Notes: a model not told the origin generated them from the letters alone. 64,000 bases of DNA from UBA11524 sp045591175 (GCA_045591175.1 JAZNSI010000013.1:101063-165062); one strand, 5' to 3'; shown: positions 15,893 through 25,640, counted from the stretch's first letter. Numbers and translations are program-made.

Positions 15893-17065
15893 ATGAATGA
15901 ACTGGAGCTGAAGTACGGCTGTAACCCCAATCAGAAGCCTTCCCGCATCTTTGTGGAGAACGGCGAGCTGCCCATCAAGGTACTCAACGGCAAGCCTGGC
16001 TACATCAACTTCCTGGACGCCTTCAACGGCTGGCAGCTGGTCTGCGAGCTGAAGCGTGCCACCGGCCTGCCCGCGGCGACCTCTTTCAAGCATGTCAGCC
16101 CCGCCGGCGCTGCAGTGGGTCTGCCCCTGGATGAAACCATGCGCAAGATCTACTTCGTCGGCGACATGGAGCTGTCCCCCCTGGCCTGCGCCTATGCCCG
16201 TGCCCGCGGCGCGGACCGCATGTCCTCCTTCGGCGACTGGATCTCCCTCAGCGACGTGTGCGACAAGGAGACCGCGCTGCTGATCAAGCCCGAGGTGTCC
16301 GACGGCGTGATCGCTCCCGGCTACACCGACGAGGCCCTGGCCATCCTCAAGGCCAAGAAGAAGGGCGGCTACAACATCGTTGAGATCGACCCCAGCTTCC
16401 GCCCCGATCCCATCGAGCGCAAGCAGGTCTTCGGCATCACCTTCGAGCAGGGTCGCAATGAGTTCGTCATCGACGAGCACCTGCTGGAGAACATCGTCAC
16501 CAACAACAAGGATCTGCCCCAGAGCGCCAAGATCGACCTGGTCGTGGCCCTGATCGTGCTGAAGTACACCCAATCGAACTCCGTGTGCTACGCCAAGGGC
16601 GGCCAGGCCATCGGCATCGGCGCGGGCCAGCAGAGCCGCATCCACTGCACCCGTCTGGCTGGCCAGAAGGCCGACAACTGGCTGCTGCGCCAGCATCCCC
16701 GTGTGATGGAGCTGCCCTTCGTGGAGAAGATCGGCCGCGCTGACCGCGACAACACCATCGACGTGTTTATTTCCGATGAGCCCGACGAGGTGATCGCCGA
16801 GGGCCGCTGGCAGAAGTTCTTCACCGAGAAGCCCGTTCCGCTGACCCGCGAGGGGAAGCGTGCCTGGCTGGATCAGCAGACCGGCGTGGCGCTGGGCTCC
16901 GACGCCTTCTTTCCCTTCGGCGACAACATCGAGCGCGCCCACCGCTCCGGCGTGAGCTACGTGGCCCAGCCCGGCGGCTCCATCCGCGATGACAATGTCA
17001 TCGAGACTTGTAACCTGTACAACATGGTGATGGCCTTCACCGGCATGCGTCTGTTCCATCACTAA
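15893..17065 (+). CDS. purH: Stand-alone AICAR formyltransferase (PurH C-terminal domain only)
   Basis: 390-residue protein corresponding to the AICARFT domain of PurH, transferring a formyl group from 10-formyl-THF to AICAR. Motifs: LKYGCNPNQKPSR at the N-terminus, ATSFKHVSPAGAAVG, NSVCYAKGGQAIGIGAGQQS and the C-terminal HRSGVSYVAQPGGSIRDD. The N-terminal MGS-like cyclohydrolase domain is absent; purO just upstream provides it. Its stop is followed by a 206-bp spacer before purD. Confidence 0.93.
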   Translation: MNELELKYGCNPNQKPSRIFVENGELPIKVLNGKPGYINFLDAFNGWQLVCELKRATGLPAATSFKHVSPAGAAVGLPLDETMRKIYFVGDMELSPLACAYARARGADRMSSFGDWISLSDVCDKETALLIKPEVSDGVIAPGYTDEALAILKAKKKGGYNIVEIDPSFRPDPIERKQVFGITFEQGRNEFVIDEHLLENIVTNNKDLPQSAKIDLVVALIVLKYTQSNSVCYAKGGQAIGIGAGQQSRIHCTRLAGQKADNWLLRQHPRVMELPFVEKIGRADRDNTIDVFISDEPDEVIAEGRWQKFFTEKPVPLTREGKRAWLDQQTGVALGSDAFFPFGDNIERAHRSGVSYVAQPGGSIRDDNVIETCNLYNMVMAFTGMRLFHH

Positions 17066-17271
17066 GCAAAGAACAGGTTTCTACCGAAGGTTTCCAAAGG
17101 GCGATCGGAAAGTCCTTTGGTCGCTCCCGCAGGAGCGAAATCCCTTTGCAACTGATTGATATTGTAACAAGGGTTCCGCCTGCGGGCGGGGAGGGGGCTT
17201 TCCGATTGCCCCCTCCACCCCTTCGGTGCACAAACATAGAAATTGGTTTGTGAGCGAGTTAGGAGCGAAAA

Positions 17272-18549
17272 ATGAAAGTTCTCATTGTTGGCGGCGGTGG
17301 CCGTGAGCACACCATCGCCCTGAAGATCGCGGAGAATCCTGCGGTCACCAAGCTCTACGCGGCCCCCGGCAACGGCGGCATGGCGAGCATCTGCGAGTGC
17401 GTGCCCTTCAAGGCCACGGACGTCGCGGGCATCACCGCCTGGGCCAAGGAAAACGCCATCGACTTCGTGGTCGTCGCGCCCGACGACCCCCTGTGCCTGG
17501 GTATGGTCGATGCGCTGGCGGAGGCAGGCATTCCTGCCTTCGGCCCCAACAAGGCCGCTGCCATCATCGAGGGCAGCAAGGTCTTCTCCAAGAACCTGAT
17601 GAAGAAGTACGGCATCCCCACCGCGGCCTACGAGACCTTCGAGGACTTCGATGCGGCGGTTGCCTACCTGCAGACGGCGGACATGCCCATCGTGGTCAAG
17701 GCGGACGGCCTGGCGCTGGGCAAGGGCGTGCTGATCTGCAATACCCGCGAGGAGGCCATCGAGGCGGTGTCCTCCATGATGAAGGATGAGAAGTTCGGCG
17801 CGAGCGGCAAGTCCGTGGTCATTGAGGAGTTCCTGACCGGCCCCGAAGTGTCCGTGCTGGCCTTCACCGACGGCAAGGTCGTCAAGCCCATGGTGTCTTC
17901 CATGGATCACAAGCGCGCGCTGGATCACGACGAGGGCCTCAACACCGGCGGCATGGGCACCATCGCGCCCAACCCCTGCTACACCCCTGAGCTGGCCGAG
18001 CGCTGCATGCAGGAGATCTTCCTGCCCACGGTGTGCGCCATGAACGCCGAGGGCCGCACGTTCAAGGGCTGCCTGTACTTCGGCCTGATGATGACGCCCA
18101 AGGGCCCCAAGGTGATCGAGTACAACTGCCGCTTCGGCGATCCGGAGACGCAAGTTGTGCTGCCCCTGCTCAGGTCTGACCTGCTGACCATCATGCAGGC
18201 GACCGTCAACGGTACGCTGGCTGATACCGAGGTCGAATTCGACAACGGCGCGGCCTGCTGTGTAGTCATCGCCAGCGGCGGTTATCCGGTGAGCTACAAG
18301 TCCGGTTACGTGATCTCTGGCCTGGAAGCGGCAGGGGAGAACGCGCTGGTCATCCACGCCGGCACCAAGCTGAACGAGAACGGCGAGATCCTCACCGCCG
18401 GCGGCCGCGTGCTGGGCGTTGTGGGCCGCTGCAAGTGCTTGCCCGGCGCGATCAGCAAGGCCTACGAAGCCGCGAAGAAGATTCAATTTACCGACATGCA
18501 CATGCGCTCCGACATCGGTCAGCGCGCGCTGGCGGAGCTGAACAAGTAA
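17272..18549 (+). CDS. purD: Phosphoribosylamine-glycine ligase (PurD)
   Basis: 425-residue ATP-grasp enzyme making GAR from phosphoribosylamine and glycine. Features: N-terminal LIVGGGGREHTIALK, AAPGNGG, the ATP-grasp stretch VVKADGLALGKGV, DHKRALDHDEGLNTGGMG, and the metal-binding YNCRFGDPETQVVLP. RBS is AGGAGC. The long spacers on both sides contrast with the tight purM-purN and purO-purH junctions. Confidence 0.96.
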   Translation: MKVLIVGGGGREHTIALKIAENPAVTKLYAAPGNGGMASICECVPFKATDVAGITAWAKENAIDFVVVAPDDPLCLGMVDALAEAGIPAFGPNKAAAIIEGSKVFSKNLMKKYGIPTAAYETFEDFDAAVAYLQTADMPIVVKADGLALGKGVLICNTREEAIEAVSSMMKDEKFGASGKSVVIEEFLTGPEVSVLAFTDGKVVKPMVSSMDHKRALDHDEGLNTGGMGTIAPNPCYTPELAERCMQEIFLPTVCAMNAEGRTFKGCLYFGLMMTPKGPKVIEYNCRFGDPETQVVLPLLRSDLLTIMQATVNGTLADTEVEFDNGAACCVVIASGGYPVSYKSGYVISGLEAAGENALVIHAGTKLNENGEILTAGGRVLGVVGRCKCLPGAISKAYEAAKKIQFTDMHMRSDIGQRALAELNK

Positions 18550-18882
18550 GGACACAATCCCGTACCCATCCGCAGGATGGGGCCGCCTCTCACTGCTATG
18601 GTGGAGAAGACAAGTATGGGCGACGCGAGGACTCTGTGAACCTGTTCACAGATCCGAGCCAAAGCCCACGAACAAAACGCCAATACCGCGCAAGCCGGCA
18701 GCCCGGCCGATGAGCGGCCGGACGCGCAACCATGGTGCCAAAGCCGCATGCGCGTGCAACCTAAAGAAAGCCACCAACTCAATCGCCAAAAGGGAGTCCA
18801 GAGGGTCGAAGACCCTTTGGCAGGGTCAAGGGGCAGCGCCCCTTGCGTCCCCCCACCGACACAACAAAGGAGGACTTTCCCC
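18550..18882 (+). repeat. Gene-free purD-purL spacer with repeat-type hairpins
   Basis: 333 bp with no supportable gene. Near the end lie two dyads, CCAGAGGGTC-gaa-GACCCTTTGG (18798-18820) and AAGGGGC-agc-GCCCCTT (18828-18844). The 14-mer GGGTCAAGGGGCAG (18823-18836) recurs at 56235-56248. The rest shows nothing recognisable; the purL RBS AAAGGAGGA is at its end. Confidence 0.7.
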
Positions 18883-21800
18883 ATGAGCGTCAAGCGCATT
18901 TATGTGGAGAAGATGGCCGACTACGCCGTCGAAGCCAAGAATCTTCTCTGGGAAATTCGTCATATTCTTCAAATCAAGTCCGTGACCGGCCTGCGTCTGC
19001 TCAACCGTTACGACGTGGAAGGCGTGGCGGACGATCTGTACCAGAAGTGCCTGCCTATCGTGTTCTCTGAGCCCCAGGTCGACGTGACCTACACCGCCCT
19101 GCCTGAGGGCGCGAAGGCCGTGTTTGCCGTGGAGTTCCTGCCCGGCCAGTATGACCAGCGCGCCGCCTCCTGCGAGGAGTGCATCCAGCTGGTCGGCCAG
19201 TGCGATCGCCCCACCGTGCGCTCCGCCCGCGTGTACCTGCTGGACGGCGATTTCACCGAGGACGAACTGGCCCGCGTGAAGAAGCACGTCATCAACCCCG
19301 TGGAGTCCCGTGAGGCCGATCTGGCGGAAAAGGAAACCCTGCAGCAGGTCTACGAGACCCCCGATTCCGTGGAGACCCTGACCGGCTTCACCACCATGGA
19401 TATGGAGCAGGTGCAGGCCTTCGTCGCCAAGTACGGCCTGGCCATGGATAAGGATGACCTGGCCTTCTGCCGTGACTATTTCGCATCCGAAAAGCGCGAC
19501 CCCACCCTCACCGAGGTGCGCATGATCGACACCTACTGGTCCGATCACTGCCGCCACACCACCTTCCTGACCACCATCGACAAGATGGCCATCGAGAAGG
19601 CTGCGGTGGAGAAGGCCTTCCAGCGTTACCTGGCTGCCCGCGTGACCGTGTACGGCGAGGAGAAGGCTGCCAAGCGTGCCGTCAACCTGATGGACATCGC
19701 CACCATGGGCGGCAAGTACCTGAAGAAGATCGGCCAGACCCCCAATATCGACGTGTCCGAGGAGATCAACGCCTGCTCCATCAAGATCGACGTGGATGTG
19801 GACGGCGTGAACGAGCCCTGGCTGCTCATGTTCAAGAACGAGACCCATAATCATCCCACCGAGATCGAGCCCTTCGGCGGCGCGGCGACCTGCATCGGCG
19901 GCGCCATTCGCGATCCGCTGTCCGGCCGTACCTACGTGTACCAGGCCATGCGCGTCACCGGCGCGGCGGATCCCCTCGTGCCCGTGAGCGAGACCATGCC
20001 CGGCAAGCTGCCCCAGCGCAAGCTGGTGACCACCGCTGCCGCCGGCTATTCCTCCTATGGCAACCAGATCGGCCTGGCCACCGGCCTCGTCGATGAAATG
20101 TACCACCCCGGCTACGCGGCCAAGCGCCTCGAAATCGGCGCTGTCGTCGGCGCGGCCCCTGAGAAGAATGTCCGCCGTGAAGTGCCCGCTGCGGGCGACA
20201 AGATCGTCCTGCTGGGCGGCCGCACGGGTCGTGACGGCTGCGGCGGCGCCACCGGCTCCTCCAAGAGCCACAAGCTGGAGTCCATCGAGACCTGCGGTGC
20301 GGAAGTCCAGAAGGGCAACGCTCCCACCGAGCGCAAGCTGCAGCGTCTGTTCCGCGATGAGAGCGTGACCCGCCTGATCAAGCGCCGCAACGACTTCGGC
20401 GCGGGCGGCGTGTCCGTTGCCATTGGCGAGCTGGCTGACGGCCTGATGATCGACCTGGACAAGGTTCCGAAGAAGTACGACGGCCTGGACGGCACCGAAC
20501 TGGCCATCTCCGAGTCCCAGGAGCGCATGGCTGTCGTTCTGGAAGCCAAGGATGTCGAAACCTTCCTGGCTGCTGCCGAGCGCGAGAACCTGGAGGCCAC
20601 CGTGGTGGCGGAAGTCACCGCCGAGCCCCGTCTGCGCATGACCTGGAAGGGCAACACCATCGTAGACCTTTCCCGTGAGTTCCTCAACTCCAACGGCGCG
20701 GAGAAGCACACCACCGTTGCTGTGCCTGAGGACGGCGTGCAGCAGGTGACCTTCCCCGGTGACACCGTCACCGAGAAGCTGGCCAACATGGTCGGCAACC
20801 TGAACATCTGCTCCAAGCAGGGCTTGAGTGAGCGCTTCGACGCGACCATCGGCGCGGCCACCGTGCTGATGCCCTTCGGCGGCGCGAAGCAGCTGACCCC
20901 CAACCAGACCATGGTCGCGAAGATTCCTGTCCTGAATGGTGTCACTGACACTGTCAGCGGCATGGCCTATGGCATGCACCCCGAGCTGCTGGAGCAGTCC
21001 CCCTACGAGGGCAGCTACCTGGCGGTCATCGAAAGCGTGACCAAGCTGGTGGCGGCGGGCTTCGATTACAAGGAAGCCTACCTGACCTTCCAGGAGTACT
21101 TCGAGCGCATGGGCACCGAACCCACCCGCTGGGGCAAGCCCTTCGCGGCGCTGCTGGGCGCTTTCGACGCGCAGCTGGATCTGAACATTGCTTCCATCGG
21201 CGGCAAGGACTCCATGTCCGGTACTTTCGAGAAGATGGACGTGCCCCCGACTCTGTGCTCCTTCGCGGTGGCGCCCGGCAAGGCCAGCAACGTCATCTCT
21301 CCCGAGTTCAAGCAGGCGGGCCATGCGATCCGCCTCGTCAGCTGCGACGCGCATGACACCGCCCAGCTGACTGCCAATTACGAGAACGTCTTTGAGGCCA
21401 TCAAGGCTGGCAAGATCGTGGCTGCGTGGGCTCTGGGCCTGGGCGGCATCGCGGAAGGCCTGTTCAAGATGGGCCTGGGCAACGCCATCGGCACCCGCAT
21501 CGACGAGGACTTCGACGGCGATATGTTCGCCCAGCAGATCGGCGGCATGCTGATTGAGTGCGCTGAGGACGTCGAATTCGGCGTGAAGATCGGCGACACC
21601 ATCCCCGCGTGGGTGCTGGAGTACGAGGGCGAGCGCATCGACCTTGCCGAAATGCAGGAAATCTACGAGGGCAAGCTGGAGAAGGTCTTCAAGTACCGCG
21701 GCCGCACCGGCGAAACCACCGAGAAGTTCAGCTACAAGGCTGAAGCCCGCGTCGCGCCCAAGACCAGCTTTGCCAAGCCCCAGGCCTTCATCCCCGTGTT

Positions 21801-22572
21801 CCCCGGCACCAACTGCGAGTACGACACCGCCCGTGCGGTGGAGCGCGCCGGCGGCAAGGCGGAAATCCTGGTCATCAACAACCTGACCCCCGAGAAGATC
21901 ACCGAGTCCATCAAGAAGGCCAGCGAGATCATTTCCCGCAGCCAGATGATCGTGCTGCCCGGCGGCTTCTCCGGCGGCGACGAGCCCGACGGCTCCGCCA
22001 AGTTCATCACCGCCTTCTTCCGCAACCCCGCGATGAAGGATGCTGTGCATGAGCTGCTCAAGAACCGCGACGGCCTGATGCTGGGCATCTGCAACGGTTT
22101 CCAGGCGCTGGTCAAGCTGGGTCTGGTGCCCTTCGGCGAGATCGTCGATACTGACGATCAGTGCCCGACGCTGACCTTCAATGAGATCGGCCGCCACCAG
22201 TCCATGCTGGTGCGCACCCGCATTGCCTCCAACAAGTCTCCCTGGCTGAGCCGCACCAATGTGGACGACATCCACACCATCGCCATCAGCCACGGCGAGG
22301 GCCGCTTCGTGGGCCCGGAGAAGCTGCTGCGCGAGCTGGCCGCCAACGGTCAGATCGCCACCCAGTACGTTGACCTTGCCGGCAACGCCTCCATGGACAT
22401 GCGCTTCAACCCCAACGCGTCCTACTTCGCCATCGAGGGCATCACCAGCCCCGACGGCCGCGTGCTGGGCAAGATGGGCCACACCGAGCGCTCCGGCGAG
22501 AACCTGTACAAGAATGTCCCCGGCGACAAGTACCAGCCCCTGTTCGAGGGCGGCGTGGATTACTTCCGCTAA
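18883..22572 (+). CDS. purL: Phosphoribosylformylglycinamidine synthase, single-chain (PurL)
   Basis: 1229-residue single-chain FGAM synthase joining the synthetase and glutaminase activities that Bacilli split into PurS, PurL and PurQ. The ATG at 18883 follows AAAGGAGGAC; upstream in-frame codons lack an RBS. Order: N-terminal PurS-like domain (about 1-150), then two AIR-synthase-like halves (VRMIDTYWSDHCRHTTF; ETHNHPTEIEPFGGAATC). The C-terminal glutaminase begins near residue 970 (FIPVFPGTNCEYDTA) with nucleophile Cys in MLGICNGFQAL and a distal His in AISHGEGRF. It is the last pur gene here; purC, purB, purK and guaAB are not in the window. Confidence 0.96.
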   Translation: MSVKRIYVEKMADYAVEAKNLLWEIRHILQIKSVTGLRLLNRYDVEGVADDLYQKCLPIVFSEPQVDVTYTALPEGAKAVFAVEFLPGQYDQRAASCEECIQLVGQCDRPTVRSARVYLLDGDFTEDELARVKKHVINPVESREADLAEKETLQQVYETPDSVETLTGFTTMDMEQVQAFVAKYGLAMDKDDLAFCRDYFASEKRDPTLTEVRMIDTYWSDHCRHTTFLTTIDKMAIEKAAVEKAFQRYLAARVTVYGEEKAAKRAVNLMDIATMGGKYLKKIGQTPNIDVSEEINACSIKIDVDVDGVNEPWLLMFKNETHNHPTEIEPFGGAATCIGGAIRDPLSGRTYVYQAMRVTGAADPLVPVSETMPGKLPQRKLVTTAAAGYSSYGNQIGLATGLVDEMYHPGYAAKRLEIGAVVGAAPEKNVRREVPAAGDKIVLLGGRTGRDGCGGATGSSKSHKLESIETCGAEVQKGNAPTERKLQRLFRDESVTRLIKRRNDFGAGGVSVAIGELADGLMIDLDKVPKKYDGLDGTELAISESQERMAVVLEAKDVETFLAAAERENLEATVVAEVTAEPRLRMTWKGNTIVDLSREFLNSNGAEKHTTVAVPEDGVQQVTFPGDTVTEKLANMVGNLNICSKQGLSERFDATIGAATVLMPFGGAKQLTPNQTMVAKIPVLNGVTDTVSGMAYGMHPELLEQSPYEGSYLAVIESVTKLVAAGFDYKEAYLTFQEYFERMGTEPTRWGKPFAALLGAFDAQLDLNIASIGGKDSMSGTFEKMDVPPTLCSFAVAPGKASNVISPEFKQAGHAIRLVSCDAHDTAQLTANYENVFEAIKAGKIVAAWALGLGGIAEGLFKMGLGNAIGTRIDEDFDGDMFAQQIGGMLIECAEDVEFGVKIGDTIPAWVLEYEGERIDLAEMQEIYEGKLEKVFKYRGRTGETTEKFSYKAEARVAPKTSFAKPQAFIPVFPGTNCEYDTARAVERAGGKAEILVINNLTPEKITESIKKASEIISRSQMIVLPGGFSGGDEPDGSAKFITAFFRNPAMKDAVHELLKNRDGLMLGICNGFQALVKLGLVPFGEIVDTDDQCPTLTFNEIGRHQSMLVRTRIASNKSPWLSRTNVDDIHTIAISHGEGRFVGPEKLLRELAANGQIATQYVDLAGNASMDMRFNPNASYFAIEGITSPDGRVLGKMGHTERSGENLYKNVPGDKYQPLFEGGVDYFR

Positions 22573-22779
22573 TCGCGGAATCGCAAAAATCATATTGGGA
22601 TTTTTGCGAGGATTTGCACTCGCTTGCTGGTCGGCTGATAAACCAGCCTCCCGGCCGTGCGCTCGCGTAAGGTATGTTTCGCAAGCGAAACGCCCGCCCG
22701 CGCGGCAAAGCCCCGCGATACGATGACAGTCAGAGGGCCTGCGGGCCCTCCGACACCTCCCAAGGATATAGATTCAAAG

Positions 22780-22815
22780 GCGGGCGATGCTCAAAGGAGT
22801 GTCGCCTGCTTTTTT
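22780..22815 (+). terminator. Terminator in the purL-22869 spacer
   Basis: 8-bp stem (22780-22787 with 22802-22809, one G-T pair) followed by TTTTTT. The preceding spacer also holds a GAGGGCC-type dyad at about 22733-22750. Confidence 0.8.
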
Positions 22816-22868
22816 CGTGGTAAAACAGGCATTGTGTGGGCATGCTGATTCCGAAAGGGGATGACAGC

Positions 22869-23303
22869 ATGGTAGAACAGGATACGATCAAGCTCCTGCG
22901 GGAATGTGATGCTGGCGTGAAGATGGGCACCGCGTCCATCGATGATGTACTGGAGCATGTGACGAACGATGTATTCAAGAAGCGGCTGACCGACTGCAAG
23001 CAGGAACACAACCAGTTGCAGGACGAGATTCAGAAGCTGCTGGATCGCTATCAGGACGGGGGCAAGGAGCCCAACCCCATGGCCAAGGGCATGTCCCATA
23101 TGAAGACCGGCATGAAGCTGGCCATGGAGCACACGGACGCCACCATTGCCGACCTGATGACTGACGGCTGCAACATGGGCGTGAAGTCCCTGAATCGCTA
23201 CCTCAACCAGTATGAGGCGGCGGATGAGGTCTCCAAGGATATTGCCAAGCGACTGATCAACCTGGAGGAAAAGCTGGCGATCGATATCCGGCAGTACCTG
23301 TGA
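22869..23303 (+). CDS. Conserved small helical protein of unknown function
   Basis: 144-residue, predominantly alpha-helical protein without signal peptide or membrane segment. The central segment KEPNPMAKGMSHMKTGMKLAM and the later LMTDGCNMGVKSLNRYLNQY resemble uncharacterised proteins found widely in Clostridia, possibly with a ferritin-like four-helix fold (DUF2383-like). That fold is inferred from helix pattern and length. The start at 22869 was chosen for AAAGGGGA 7 bases upstream; an earlier ATG at 22842 is possible. It is a single gene between terminators. Confidence 0.65.
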   Translation: MVEQDTIKLLRECDAGVKMGTASIDDVLEHVTNDVFKKRLTDCKQEHNQLQDEIQKLLDRYQDGGKEPNPMAKGMSHMKTGMKLAMEHTDATIADLMTDGCNMGVKSLNRYLNQYEAADEVSKDIAKRLINLEEKLAIDIRQYL

Positions 23304-23310
23304 ATGCAAA

Positions 23311-23350
23311 GGAGCCTGCTCCCTGAAAAAGGGAACAGGCTCCTGTTTAT
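23311..23350. terminator. Bidirectional terminator between convergent genes
   Basis: 13-nt arms GGAGCCTGCTCCC (23311-23323) and GGGAACAGGCTCC (23331-23343), one mismatch, around TGAAAAA. The plus-strand tail is TGTTTATTT and the minus-strand tail is TTTGC. Confidence 0.8.
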
Positions 23351-24273
23351 TTCTGCTTCATGGCCTGGTCGTGGCACTTTTCCGCCATCTCCCGCGGCCA
23401 CTGGGCTTCGATTTCCAGGCCGCGCGCGTCCAGACGGCGGGCGATGTCCTCCCAAATGTCGGCGGCCTTGCCGAACTGCCCCATGTCGCCCCGGCAGAAG
23501 GCCATCGAGTACATCGCGTCCAGGAATTTGTCATCCAGCCGGACAGCGGCCTCCCAGTGAGGGAAGGCTTCGTTGTAGCGCTTCAGCTCACGGCAGGCGT
23601 CCCCGGCATAGACGTGCAGCAGGCCCTCTTCTGGCAACTTCTCCAGTGCTTCCTCGCAGACCTGCAGCGTCCTTTCCGGCTGTCCGCCGGAGAACAGCGC
23701 GTGGGCAAGGTCAACCCAGGCATCTGCGCTGTCGGGCTGCTCCCGGACGACGTCTTCCTGCTCCCGGATGCATGCCGTTGCCTGACCGATGCGGCTGCGC
23801 AGGAGAATGCTCTGCCGACGGGTGCGGTGGTACATCTCCGTATCGGTGCAGCGGGTCATCTCCATGGCCTTGTCGTAGCTGCCGGTGGCCTTTTTGATGC
23901 AGTGGTACACCATGTACTCATGGATCACGCCATAGGTGCGCCAATCGTCCGCCGTGGCGGTGCCTACGCGGAAAAGTCGCTCGAATTCTTCCGCGGCGGC
24001 AAGGAAATCCTCCGGCTTGTGGCTGCGCTCGTAGACGGCCATCAGCCGCTGGGCATTGTTGTTATATCCGTGCACGACGGGCTTGAACAGGTCGTCCACC
24101 AGCACGCCGTAGAGCTTTGCGATCTCCGGCAGCAGCATGACATCGGGGAGGGTGGAGGCGGTCTCCCAGCGGCTGACGGACTGGGGGCTCACGCCCAGCT
24201 TGGCAGCAAGCTGCTCCTGGGTGAACTTCTTATCAATGCGCAGCTTGCGCAGGTTTGTGGCAAGGGTATTCAT
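23347..24273 (-). CDS. XRE-family regulator with C-terminal TPR-like repeats
   Basis: 308-residue regulator. Residues about 8-65 are a Cro/C1 helix-turn-helix (LRIDKKFTQEQLAAKLGV, SVSRWETASTLPDVMLLPEI). Residues about 80-300 are helical repeats resembling TPRs (PDSADAWVDLAHALFSGGQPE, AFPHWEAAVRLDDKF), as in regulators that sense a peptide or protein ligand. The start at 24273 is supported by AAAGGAG; longer frames run into the divergent promoter. Divergent from the nucleoside phosphorylase gene, which it might control. Confidence 0.82.
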   Translation of the reverse strand: MNTLATNLRKLRIDKKFTQEQLAAKLGVSPQSVSRWETASTLPDVMLLPEIAKLYGVLVDDLFKPVVHGYNNNAQRLMAVYERSHKPEDFLAAAEEFERLFRVGTATADDWRTYGVIHEYMVYHCIKKATGSYDKAMEMTRCTDTEMYHRTRRQSILLRSRIGQATACIREQEDVVREQPDSADAWVDLAHALFSGGQPERTLQVCEEALEKLPEEGLLHVYAGDACRELKRYNEAFPHWEAAVRLDDKFLDAMYSMAFCRGDMGQFGKAADIWEDIARRLDARGLEIEAQWPREMAEKCHDQAMKQK

Positions 24274-24389
24274 CGTATCGCTCCTTTGCGGTGTTTGACG
24301 CGTCATGATCAGTATAGCGCATGGCGGGAAAAACGTCCAGCACGCAGTTTGCGAGGGAAGGATCATTTTCTGAGAATGCGGGCAGGTAC

Positions 24390-24418
24390 TTGCAATTCCT
24401 GACAACATGGGGTATAAT
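24390..24418 (+). promoter_or_regulatory. Promoter of the nucleoside phosphorylase gene
   Basis: TTGCAA (24390-24395), 17-bp spacer, perfect TATAAT (24413-24418), 31 bp before the ATG. Confidence 0.85.
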
Positions 24419-24449
24419 AAGAAATGCTGTCATCAAGGAGGACTGCCCC

Positions 24450-25235
24450 ATGCTGCTGCATGAGTTTGATCCGGCAGAAACGGCGATCTTCAACCCGTCG
24501 ATGGTGTTTCAGCCCGTTGAGGGCATGCCGAAGGTCGCGGTCAGCTGCTTTTCCTACGTGACCTTTGACCGGATGCTGGCGCTCTTTCCCGACGCGGTGC
24601 AGATCGCGGAGATGAAGAGTGCCTGCCAGCGTTTCCCGGTGTACAAGGTGCGTTACCGCGATGTGGAGCTGGCGCTGTACATGTCCGGTGTGGGTGCGCC
24701 GCTGTGCGTGGGCAATCAGGAGGAGATCTACGCCCTGGGCGTGGAGTGCCTGGTGCTCTTTGGCACCTGCGGCGTGCTGGATCGGGAGATCCGCGACTGC
24801 GCGGTGATCCTGCCGACTGCTGCCCTGCGGGATGAAGGCACGTCCTACCATTACGCGCCGCCGTCGGACGAGATCGATGTGAACGTCCATCATGGGGAGC
24901 TGTTCCTCAGCCTGATGCGGGAGATGAACATACCCTGCGTGACGGGCAAGACCTGGACGACGGATTCCATGTACCGCGAGACCCGCGAAAAGACTGCTCG
25001 CCGCAAGGCGGCCGGCTGCGTCTGCGTGGACATGGAGTGCGCATCGGTGGCGGCGGCCGCCCGGTTCCGAGAAAGGGAAGCGCTGCAGTTCTTCTACGCT
25101 GCGGATAACCTTGATGCTGCCGAATGGGACGAGCGGAGCCTCTCCAACTTTGCCAATCTGGAGGAGAAGGATCGCATCGCCCTGATCGCGCTGGAAGCGG
25201 CGCGACGCATCACCCTGAATAAAACGACTGCCTGA
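24450..25235 (+). CDS. Nucleoside phosphorylase (PNP/UDP family)
   Basis: 261-residue member of the PNP_UDP_1 family, splitting nucleosides with phosphate into base and ribose-1-phosphate. Visible signs: VELALYMSGVGAPLCVGNQEE (phosphate/ribose region), VLFGTCGVLDREI, and the base-binding GCVCVDMECASVAAAARF, where the Glu of DMECAS contacts the ribose. Start at 24450 follows AAGGAGGAC. It fits the nucleoside importer and pur genes earlier in the window; uridine versus purine preference cannot be read from the sequence alone. Confidence 0.85.
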   Translation: MLLHEFDPAETAIFNPSMVFQPVEGMPKVAVSCFSYVTFDRMLALFPDAVQIAEMKSACQRFPVYKVRYRDVELALYMSGVGAPLCVGNQEEIYALGVECLVLFGTCGVLDREIRDCAVILPTAALRDEGTSYHYAPPSDEIDVNVHHGELFLSLMREMNIPCVTGKTWTTDSMYRETREKTARRKAAGCVCVDMECASVAAAARFREREALQFFYAADNLDAAEWDERSLSNFANLEEKDRIALIALEAARRITLNKTTA

Positions 25236-25250
25236 TACAGGAGAATTGAT

Positions 25251-25592
25251 ATGCCTTACATTGCTACGACCACCAACGTTTCCATCTCCGGCCGCAAAAA
25301 GGAGGCCATCAAGGAGCGCATGGGCAAGGCCATTGAGCTGATCCCTGACAAGACTGAGGACTGGCTGATGCTGTCCTTCCGCGACAATGTGTCCATGTAC
25401 TTCCGCGGCGACGACGAACCCTGCGCTATCATGCAGGTGAAGCTCTTCGGCACCGCTGACGAGCAGGCCTATGCCAATCTTACTGAGGCGCTGACGGACA
25501 TCATCCGCGAGGAGCTGGACGTCGATCCCGACCGCATTTACGTCGCCTACGAGGAAATCAACACCTGGGGCTGGAACGGCGGATGCCTCTAA
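25251..25592 (+). CDS. MIF/phenylpyruvate tautomerase-like protein
   Basis: 113-residue protein of the macrophage migration inhibitory factor family. The catalytic Pro2 follows the initiator Met (MPYIATTTNVSI). The C-terminal YVAYEEINTWGWNGG matches the family signature. Trimeric tautomerases of this type act on phenylpyruvate-like substrates in vitro; the bacterial role is unknown. It lies 15 bp after the phosphorylase and is probably co-transcribed. Confidence 0.9.
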   Translation: MPYIATTTNVSISGRKKEAIKERMGKAIELIPDKTEDWLMLSFRDNVSMYFRGDDEPCAIMQVKLFGTADEQAYANLTEALTDIIREELDVDPDRIYVAYEEINTWGWNGGCL

Positions 25593-25640
25593 ACGGCTTG
25601 CGCGGTTAAGCAGATTTGCCAGACGTGATCGAATCACAAT

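Noticed and set aside
18826..22593. 1255-codon open frame on the minus strand opposite purL
   Set aside because: It is the antisense shadow of purL caused by GC-rich third positions; no RBS, no recognisable domain, low-complexity His/Gly/Val translation.
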